Assembly (NCBI RefSeq): GCF_013184545.1
Contig: NZ_JAAOJA010000022.1
Location: forward strand, 1 to 48,422
Direction: 5' to 3'
DNA from: Pseudomonas tumuqii
Lineage (GTDB): Bacteria; Pseudomonadota; Gammaproteobacteria; Pseudomonadales; Pseudomonadaceae
DNA length: 48,422 nucleotides
A model generated the notes under the pieces. It saw only the letters and a program-made list of their open reading frames with translations, was not told the DNA's origin and did no database searches. Each line of letters opens with the position of its first letter. Within the stretch, counting starts at the first letter, position 1. A program made the position numbers and the translations under genes. Below, piece by piece: positions 43,151-48,422 of the stretch.

Positions 43151-44188
43151 TCAGGCCTCGGCGGTGGCCAGATCGCCTGCGCCAGCCTTGACCGGCGGGC
43201 TGACTACCAGCAGTTTCTCGCGGATCAGGCCCTCGATGGTGCGTGCCACTTCAGGATTGTCTTCCAGGTACTTGGCCGAGTTGGCCTTGCCCTGACCGAT
43301 TTTGTTGCCCTGATAGCTATACCAGGCACCGGATTTTTCCAGCAGGCCGTGTAGCACGCCGAGGTCGATAACCTCGCCATTGCGGTAGATGCCCTTGCCG
43401 TAGAGGATCTGAAATTCGGCCTGACGGAACGGCGGCGCCACCTTGTTTTTCACGACCTTGACCCGGGTTTCGCTGCCGACCACTTCATCACCCTCTTTCA
43501 CCGCACCGGTGCGGCGAATATCCAGACGCACCGAGGCATAGAACTTCAGGGCGTTACCGCCGGTAGTGGTTTCCGGGCTGCCGAACATCACGCCGATCTT
43601 CATGCGGATCTGGTTGATGAAGATCACCAGGCAATTGGCATTCTTGATGTTGCCGGTGATCTTGCGCAGCGCCTGGGACATCAGGCGAGCCTGCAGGCCC
43701 ACGTGCATGTCGCCCATCTCGCCTTCGATTTCGGCCTTCGGCACCAGGGCCGCCACCGAGTCGATGACGATCACGTCGACGGCATTGGAACGCACCAGCA
43801 TGTCGGTGATTTCCAGTGCCTGCTCGCCGGTATCCGGTTGCGATACCAGCAGGTCATCGACATTCACCCCCAGCTTGCCGGCGTATTCGGGATCCAGAGC
43901 ATGCTCGGCATCGACGAAGGCGCAAGTGGCGCCGAGCTTCTGCGCCTCGGCGATCACTGACAGGGTCAGGGTGGTTTTACCGGAAGACTCGGGGCCGTAT
44001 ATCTCGACGATTCGGCCTTTCGGCAGACCGCCAATGCCCAGGGCGATGTCCAGACCGAGCGAGCCGGTGGAAATGGCCGGAATCGCCTGGCGATCGTGAT
44101 CGCCCATGCGCATTACCGCACCCTTGCCGAATTGCTTTTCGATCTGGCCCAGGGCTGCCGCCAAGGCGCGCTTCTTATTCTCGTCCAT
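43151..44188 (-). CDS. recA: Recombinase RecA
   Basis: 345-residue DNA recombinase and LexA co-protease. N-terminal helix MDENKKRALAAALGQIEKQFGKGAVMRMG, Walker A GPESSGKTT, Walker B VIVIDSVAALVP, L2 DNA-binding loop FINQIRMKIGVMFGSPETTTGGNAL, C-terminal acidic end short. Start at MDENKK behind GAGGA. Preceded by a LexA box overlapping its promoter and followed by recX. Confidence 0.99.
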   Translation of the reverse strand: MDENKKRALAAALGQIEKQFGKGAVMRMGDHDRQAIPAISTGSLGLDIALGIGGLPKGRIVEIYGPESSGKTTLTLSVIAEAQKLGATCAFVDAEHALDPEYAGKLGVNVDDLLVSQPDTGEQALEITDMLVRSNAVDVIVIDSVAALVPKAEIEGEMGDMHVGLQARLMSQALRKITGNIKNANCLVIFINQIRMKIGVMFGSPETTTGGNALKFYASVRLDIRRTGAVKEGDEVVGSETRVKVVKNKVAPPFRQAEFQILYGKGIYRNGEVIDLGVLHGLLEKSGAWYSYQGNKIGQGKANSAKYLEDNPEVARTIEGLIREKLLVVSPPVKAGAGDLATAEA

Positions 44189-44235
44189 TGAAGTCCTCAC
44201 GTAATAAAGAAGGGCCTGCTAGCGGCCACTAACAA

Positions 44236-44269
44236 CTGTATAAGTAGACAGTATTATTCCACAGGGCAA
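44236..44269 (-). promoter_or_regulatory. recA promoter with overlapping LexA box
   Basis: LexA box CTGT-N8-ACAG at 44236-44251. On the minus strand TTGCCC (44269-44264) and TACTTA (44246-44241), spaced 17 bases; the box covers the -10, so LexA should block polymerase. Confidence 0.85.
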
Positions 44270-44278
44270 GGCGCTCGC

Positions 44279-44791
44279 CTACCCTGCATTTGGATTTTCT
44301 TGCGCAATCACGCGCAGCAGCCCTTCCAGCGCGGCCTCGACCGTTTGTCGGCGAACTTCGCCGCGATCGCCGACGAACTGCCGACGCGCACTGAACAGCC
44401 GCTCGCCGTCACCCCAGGCCAGCCACACGGTACCCACCGGCGTCTCCGCCGAACCGCCATCCGGCCCCGCCACGCCACTGACCGCTACGGCATAACGCGC
44501 CCCGCTGTGCGCCTGGGCGCCACGGACCATGGCCTCGACCACCTCGCGACTGACCGCCCCCACCGCGGCGAACAACGCCTCGGGCACTGCCAACTGCTTG
44601 CTCTTCTGTCCATCGGAATAGGTGACATAACCGGCCTCGAACCAGGCCGAACTGCCGGGGATTCGGGTAATCGCCTCGGCGATACCGCCGCCGGTACAAG
44701 ACTCGGCAGTACTCACCTGCGCGCCTTGCGCCTGCAACCGGCGCCCCAATTCGGCCGCCAAACGGGCCAGCTCCTGCTCATTGACGATCAT
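44279..44791 (-). CDS. Nicotinamide-nucleotide amidohydrolase PncC (CinA C-terminal family)
   Basis: 170-residue stand-alone CinA C-terminal domain, which deamidates nicotinamide mononucleotide to recycle pyridine nucleotide. Motifs: STAESCTGGGIAEAIT (catalytic Ser), VTYSDGQKSKQL (Lys), AVAVSGVAGPDGGSAETPVGTVWLAW. Lacks the N-terminal COG1058 half of full CinA. Start MIVNEQEL; larger frames upstream overlap mutS antisense and are rejected. Placed between recA and divergent mutS, as in other pseudomonads. Confidence 0.92.
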   Translation of the reverse strand: MIVNEQELARLAAELGRRLQAQGAQVSTAESCTGGGIAEAITRIPGSSAWFEAGYVTYSDGQKSKQLAVPEALFAAVGAVSREVVEAMVRGAQAHSGARYAVAVSGVAGPDGGSAETPVGTVWLAWGDGERLFSARRQFVGDRGEVRRQTVEAALEGLLRVIAQENPNAG

Positions 44792-44804
44792 CTGCACTCC
44801 GGGG

Positions 44805-44834
44805 TTAAAGCCTGCCAGGGGGATACCGTACACT
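44805..44834 (+). promoter_or_regulatory. Candidate mutS promoter
   Basis: TTAAAG (44805-44810) and TACACT (44829-44834), spacer 18 bases, start near 44841, about 30 bases before the mutS ATG. Confidence 0.5.
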
Positions 44835-44869
44835 AGGCGCTTTTGCGATTCAGCCGGACAGTTAAAACG

Positions 44870-47443
44870 ATGAGCCACAGCGACCTCAGTTCTCACACGC
44901 CGATGATGCAACAGTACTGGAGGCTGAAGAACCAGCACCCGGATCAGCTGATGTTCTACCGCATGGGCGACTTCTACGAGATCTTCTACGAGGACGCGAA
45001 AAAGGCCGCCAAGCTGCTGGATATCACCCTCACCGCCCGCGGCCAGTCGGCCGGCCAGGCCATCCCCATGTGCGGGATTCCCTACCACGCCGCCGAAGGC
45101 TACCTCGGCAAACTGGTCAGGCTCGGCGAGTCGGTGGTCATCTGTGAGCAGATCGGCGACCCGGCCACCAGCAAAGGCCCGGTGGAACGCCAGGTGGTGC
45201 GCATCATCACCCCGGGTACAGTCAGCGACGAAGCCCTGCTCGACGAGCGGCGCGACAACTTGCTGGCCGCCGTACTCGGCGACGAACGGCTGTTCGGCCT
45301 GGCGGTGCTGGACATCACCAGCGGCCGCTTCAGCGTGCTGGAAATCAAAGGCTGGGAGAACCTGCTGGCCGAACTGGAGCGCCTCAATCCGGTCGAGTTG
45401 CTGATTCCCGACGACTGGCCGCAGGGCCTGCCGGCAGAAAAACGCCGCGGTGTGCGCCGCCGTGCGCCCTGGGATTTCGAGCGCGACAGTGCGCACAAGA
45501 GCCTTTGCCAGCAGTTCGCCACCCAGGACCTGAAAGGCTTCGGCTGCGAGAACCTGAGCCTGGCCATCGGCGCCGCCGGCTGCCTGCTGGCCTATGCCAA
45601 AGAGACCCAGCGCACCGCCCTGCCGCACTTGCGCAGCCTGCGCCACGAGCGTCTCGACGATACGGTGATTCTTGACGGCGCCAGCCGACGTAACCTGGAG
45701 CTGGACATCAACCTCGCTGGCGGCCGTGAAAACACCCTGCAATCGGTGGTCGACCGCTGCCAGACCGCCATGGGCAGTCGCCTGCTCAGCCGCTGGTTGA
45801 ACCGCCCGCTGCGCGACCGCACGATATTGGAAGCGCGCCAGGAGTCGATCGCCTGTCTGCTGGAACGCTACCGCTTCGAGACCCTGCAGCCACAACTCAA
45901 GGAAATCGGCGATCTGGAGCGTATCCTCGCGCGGATCGGCTTGCGCAACGCCAGGCCGCGGGATCTGGCGCGCCTGCGCGACGCCCTGGCGGCCCTGCCC
46001 GAGTTGCAACAGGCCATGACCGACCTCGACTCGCCGCACCTGGCTGACCTGGCCGGCATAGTCGGCACCTACCCGGAGCTGGCCGAGTTGCTGGCCCGCG
46101 CCATTATCGACAACCCGCCCGCGGTGATCCGCGATGGCGGCGTGCTCAAGACCGGCTACGACGTCGAGCTGGACGAGCTGCAATCGCTCAGCGAAAACGC
46201 CGGTCAGTACCTGATGGACCTGGAAGTGCGCGAGAAAGCCCGCACCGGCCTGGCCAACCTCAAGGTCGGCTACAACCGCGTGCATGGCTACTTTATCGAA
46301 CTGCCGAGCAAGCAGGCCGAATCGGCCCCGGCCGACTATATCCGCCGCCAGACCCTGAAAGGTGCGGAACGCTTCATCACCCCCGAACTCAAGGAGTTCG
46401 AGGACAAGGCCCTGTCGGCCAAGAGCCGTGCCCTGGCCCGGGAAAAGATCCTCTATGAGGAACTGCTGGAACGCCTGATCAGTCACCTCGGCCCGCTGCA
46501 GGACAGCGCCGCGGCCCTGGCCGAGCTGGACGTGCTGAGCAACCTGGGCGAGCGCGCACTGAATCTCGATCTCAACCGTCCACGCTTCGCCGACGAACCC
46601 TGCATGCGCATCGAGCAGGGCCGTCATCCGGTGGTCGAGCAGGTGCTGACCACTCCATTCGTGGCCAACGACCTGAGCCTGGACGATGACACCCGCATGC
46701 TGATCATCACCGGGCCGAACATGGGCGGTAAATCCACCTATATGCGTCAGACCGCGCTGATCGTGCTGCTCGCCCATATCGGCAGCTTCGTCCCGGCGAA
46801 AAGCTGCGAGCTGTCGCTGGTCGACCGCATCTTCACCCGCATCGGCTCTTCCGACGACCTGGCCGGCGGTCGCTCGACCTTTATGGTGGAGATGAGCGAA
46901 ACCGCGAATATCCTGCACAACGCCACAGCAAGCAGCCTGGTACTGATGGACGAGGTGGGGCGCGGCACCAGCACCTTCGATGGTTTGTCGCTGGCCTGGG
47001 CGGCCGCCGAGCAACTAGCCAAACTGCGCGCCTACACGCTGTTTGCCACCCACTACTTCGAACTCACGGTACTGCCGGAGAGCGAACCGCTGGTGGCCAA
47101 CGTGCACCTCAATGCCACCGAGCACAATGAACGCATCGTCTTTTTGCACCATGTACTGCCCGGCCCGGCCAGCCAGAGCTATGGTTTAGCTGTAGCGCAA
47201 CTGGCCGGCGTCCCCGGCGAAGTGATTCTGCGCGCCCGCGAACATCTGGCACGCCTGGAAACCACCAGCCTGCCCCATGATTTGCCACGCAACGACTCCG
47301 GCCAGCAGGCGGCTCCGCTGCAAAGCGATATGTTTGCCAGCCTGCCGCACCCGGTGCTGGAGGAATTATTCAAGATCAACCCGGATGATCTGACTCCGCG
47401 CAAAGCGTTGGAACTGTTATATACATGGAAAGCGCGAGTCTAA
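44870..47443 (+). CDS. mutS: DNA mismatch repair protein MutS
   Basis: 857-residue mismatch sensor. N-terminal mismatch-binding FYRMGDFYEIF (the Phe-x-Glu of the reading head), core and clamp domains, then ATPase: Walker A GPNMGGKSTYMRQTA, SSDDLAGGRSTFMVEMSETANIL, Walker B SLVLMDEVGRGTSTFDG, and the conserved LFATHYFELT. C-terminal tetramer region present. Start at MSHSDLSS; the upstream in-frame codon is weaker. Divergent from pncC/cinA. Confidence 0.98.
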   Translation: MSHSDLSSHTPMMQQYWRLKNQHPDQLMFYRMGDFYEIFYEDAKKAAKLLDITLTARGQSAGQAIPMCGIPYHAAEGYLGKLVRLGESVVICEQIGDPATSKGPVERQVVRIITPGTVSDEALLDERRDNLLAAVLGDERLFGLAVLDITSGRFSVLEIKGWENLLAELERLNPVELLIPDDWPQGLPAEKRRGVRRRAPWDFERDSAHKSLCQQFATQDLKGFGCENLSLAIGAAGCLLAYAKETQRTALPHLRSLRHERLDDTVILDGASRRNLELDINLAGGRENTLQSVVDRCQTAMGSRLLSRWLNRPLRDRTILEARQESIACLLERYRFETLQPQLKEIGDLERILARIGLRNARPRDLARLRDALAALPELQQAMTDLDSPHLADLAGIVGTYPELAELLARAIIDNPPAVIRDGGVLKTGYDVELDELQSLSENAGQYLMDLEVREKARTGLANLKVGYNRVHGYFIELPSKQAESAPADYIRRQTLKGAERFITPELKEFEDKALSAKSRALAREKILYEELLERLISHLGPLQDSAAALAELDVLSNLGERALNLDLNRPRFADEPCMRIEQGRHPVVEQVLTTPFVANDLSLDDDTRMLIITGPNMGGKSTYMRQTALIVLLAHIGSFVPAKSCELSLVDRIFTRIGSSDDLAGGRSTFMVEMSETANILHNATASSLVLMDEVGRGTSTFDGLSLAWAAAEQLAKLRAYTLFATHYFELTVLPESEPLVANVHLNATEHNERIVFLHHVLPGPASQSYGLAVAQLAGVPGEVILRAREHLARLETTSLPHDLPRNDSGQQAAPLQSDMFASLPHPVLEELFKINPDDLTPRKALELLYTWKARV

Positions 47444-47463
47444 CGCCCGCGCGCGCAAGCTGT

Positions 47464-47559
47464 TAGAATCGCGCGCGCTTTGGGATGCTGCGGCCTACTA
47501 GCCTGGCGTCGCAGTCATAGTTTCCCGAGCCGAGGGGCTGTTTATGGAAAACAGTCCCC
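47464..47559 (+). promoter_or_regulatory. fdxA promoter element and leader hairpin
   Basis: A -10-like TAGAAT lies at 47464-47469; no clear -35. GGGGCTGTTT (47534-47543) pairs with AAAACAG-T-CCCC (47548-47559) with one bulge and an ATGG loop, 28 bases before the ATG. Confidence 0.5.
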
Positions 47560-47587
47560 GCGCCGTAGCCTGAGGAGAGAATTAGAA

Positions 47588-47911
47588 ATGACCTTCGTCG
47601 TCACCGACAACTGCATCAAGTGCAAGTACACCGACTGCGTGGAAGTCTGTCCGGTGGACTGCTTCTACGAAGGCCCGAACTTCCTGGTGATCCACCCGGA
47701 CGAGTGCATCGACTGCGCACTCTGCGAACCGGAATGCCCGGCTCAAGCGATCTTCTCCGAAGACGAAGTGCCGGAAGATCAGCAGGAATATATCGAGCTC
47801 AATGCCGACCTGGCTGAAGTCTGGCCAAACATCACCGAGAAGAAAGAAGCGCTGCCTGATGCTGAAGAGTGGGATGGCGTAAAAGACAAGCTGCAACACC
47901 TGGAACGCTAA
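47588..47911 (+). CDS. fdxA: Ferredoxin FdxA ([3Fe-4S][4Fe-4S])
   Basis: 107-residue seven-iron ferredoxin. First cluster region CIKCKYTDCVEVCPVDC, second CIDCALCEPECP, then an acidic C-terminal extension (FSEDEVPEDQQEYIELNADLAEVWP) typical of Azotobacter-type FdI. Soluble low-potential electron carrier; a partner of Fpr is plausible. GAGGAGAG site upstream. Downstream of mutS, with its own leader and a following terminator shared in position with rsmZ. Confidence 0.97.
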   Translation: MTFVVTDNCIKCKYTDCVEVCPVDCFYEGPNFLVIHPDECIDCALCEPECPAQAIFSEDEVPEDQQEYIELNADLAEVWPNITEKKEALPDAEEWDGVKDKLQHLER

Positions 47912-47930
47912 GACTCGACCGGCGTTCACT

Positions 47931-47957
47931 AAAAGACCCGCCTTGCGCGGGTCTTTT
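47931..47957 (+). terminator. Terminator of fdxA
   Basis: AAAAGACCCGC (47931-47941) pairs with GCGGGTCTTTT (47947-47957); symmetric, so it can act from either side. Confidence 0.9.
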
Positions 47958-47971
47958 GCTTTCTTGCAGGC

Positions 47972-47998
47972 AAAAAAAAGGGGCGGTATTACCCGCCC
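47972..47998 (-). terminator. Terminator of rsmZ
   Basis: On the minus strand GGGCGG (47998-47993) pairs with CCGCCC (47986-47981) and is followed by eight T residues (47979-47972). Confidence 0.92.
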
Positions 47999-48104
47999 AC
48001 TCTTTTGTCCCTACTCCCTGTATTCCCTGCTCATCATCCTGATGAAATCGCGTCCTGCGATTGTCCTGACCACTATCCGTTGCGGCCTGCGCCAGTCCCT
48101 AGGC
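47972..48104 (-). ncRNA. rsmZ: Small regulatory RNA RsmZ
   Basis: About 133 nt, transcribed leftwards from near 48104. It contains eight GGA motifs, several in hairpin loops: ATCGC-AGGAC-GCGAT and TCATC-AGGA-TGATGA are clear. It ends in a terminator with a run of T. RsmZ soaks up RsmA/CsrA proteins and so relieves repression of biofilm and secondary-metabolism mRNAs in the Gac/Rsm cascade. Placement beside fdxA is that of Pseudomonas rsmZ. A TATTAC -10 lies at 48116-48111, with GTGGCA as -35 (48139-48134). The consensus GacA site and IHF site upstream confirm the call. Confidence 0.95.
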
Positions 48105-48200
48105 ACAGGTGTAATACTAGCGTTTCCCTGCTTTGCCACAAGCCCGCCAAATACCTGAAAAAACACAACACTTGGCAGCATAAAATAAAATAATCATATT

Positions 48201-48213
48201 AATCAGTAAGTTA
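48201..48213 (+). promoter_or_regulatory. IHF-binding site in the rsmZ control region
   Basis: AATCAGTAAGTTA fits WATCARNNNNTTR at every position, in an A+T-rich stretch between the GacA box and the promoter; IHF bending would bring GacA to the polymerase. Confidence 0.65.
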
Positions 48214-48278
48214 AATTAAACCCTTAGACTCAACCGGCGACTTGCCTGCCATTCTTTCCCTTAATCACTTACACGTTG

Positions 48279-48296
48279 TGTAAGCGATGGCTTACA
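48279..48296. promoter_or_regulatory. GacA upstream activating sequence of rsmZ
   Basis: TGTAAG-CGATGG-CTTACA is an exact TGTAAG-N6-CTTACA GacA box. Its centre is about 183 bases upstream of the predicted rsmZ start, the distance known for this gene in other pseudomonads. Confidence 0.92.
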
Positions 48297-48304
48297 TGCC
48301 CCTC

Positions 48305-48422
48305 ATCGGCATAGGAGGCGGCCTTCATAGGCCGCTCCCCTGCCACACCACCCGGCATGCGGGTCCGCACCGGGCGGTTCGAGAGATTGAGGTTATGAGA
48401 GACGTACTAATCCCAGCCTGTC
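48305..48422 (-). mobile_element. Group II intron, 3' end (partial)
   Basis: Read on the minus strand, a domain V-like hairpin (48384-48345) has a lower stem ACCGCCCGG/CCGGGTGGT, a two-base bulge and a short upper TGCG/CGCA stem. A domain VI-like hairpin follows (GGAGCGGCCT/AGGCCGCCTCC, 48338-48313), then TATGCCGAT ending near 48305. The element continues beyond the right edge, so its reverse transcriptase is not visible. Nine bases separate it from the GacA box. Identification rests on remembered 3' ends of Pseudomonas group II introns. Confidence 0.65.

Noticed and set aside
44279..47014. A 911-codon minus-strand frame that would fuse cinA to antisense mutS
   Set aside because: Only the last 170 codons match a known family; the rest is the shadow of mutS.

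Overview
The window (48,422 bases, GC-rich) is chromosomal DNA from a Pseudomonas. This rests on recognisable Pseudomonas genes and gene order: phrS/ccoM next to alkB and rapA, opgGH, braCDEFG, rhlG, fpr-finR, dgkA-erdR, recA-recX, pncC/cinA and mutS-fdxA-rsmZ. Several blocks that I remember as far apart in P. aeruginosa PAO1 sit side by side here, so the order is a mosaic of that genome. Species cannot be fixed from the sequence alone.

Layout, left to right. (1) 1-118 is the 5' end of a group II intron on the minus strand, inserted directly behind the terminator of the phrS/ccoM transcript, which has two ANR (FNR-type) boxes upstream. (2) 649-4767: a small basic protein and alkB, translationally coupled, a 98-aa unknown protein, and divergent rapA. 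A 46-bp perfect palindrome and a REP-like doublet follow. (3) 4910-14065: an MFS transporter, an acyltransferase-3 membrane protein, opgG-opgH for periplasmic glucan synthesis, and a THI5-like/GGDEF diguanylate cyclase. (4) 14070-20119: hydroxypyruvate isomerase with a GlxR-type dehydrogenase, a four-gene PhnD/C/E/E-like ABC importer, and two small conserved proteins (DUF5064, DUF2288). (5) 20286-25364: the branched-chain amino acid importer braCDEFG with a structured leader and an internal terminator after braC. (6) 25448-31473: a pseudouridine-synthase-like protein without its catalytic motif, a YehS-like protein, rhlG, a DUF1326-DUF2182 pair, trmO, and a PAS-GAF-GGDEF cyclase. (7) 31685-42558: fpr and divergent finR, dgkA, the regulator erdR, a DMT exporter, a DTW-domain tRNA-modifying protein, a secreted PA3611-like protein, a divergent phosphoketolase-family enzyme facing an MBL/beta-CASP nuclease across an ANR box, and a long LOG-family protein. 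(8) 42676-48104: recX-recA with a LexA box, pncC/cinA, mutS, fdxA and the regulatory RNA rsmZ, with a consensus GacA site and an IHF site upstream. (9) 48305-48422 is the 3' end of a group II intron, again on the minus strand.

Themes: low-oxygen control (ANR boxes at phrS/ccoM and at the phosphoketolase locus), Gac/Rsm and c-di-GMP signalling (rsmZ, two diguanylate cyclases, erdR), DNA repair (alkB, recA/recX, mutS, finR/fpr redox control), envelope glucans, and nutrient import. Both ends lie inside group II introns in the same orientation, so the sequence probably stops there because of repeated elements. No tRNA, rRNA, CRISPR array, prophage or defence island was seen.
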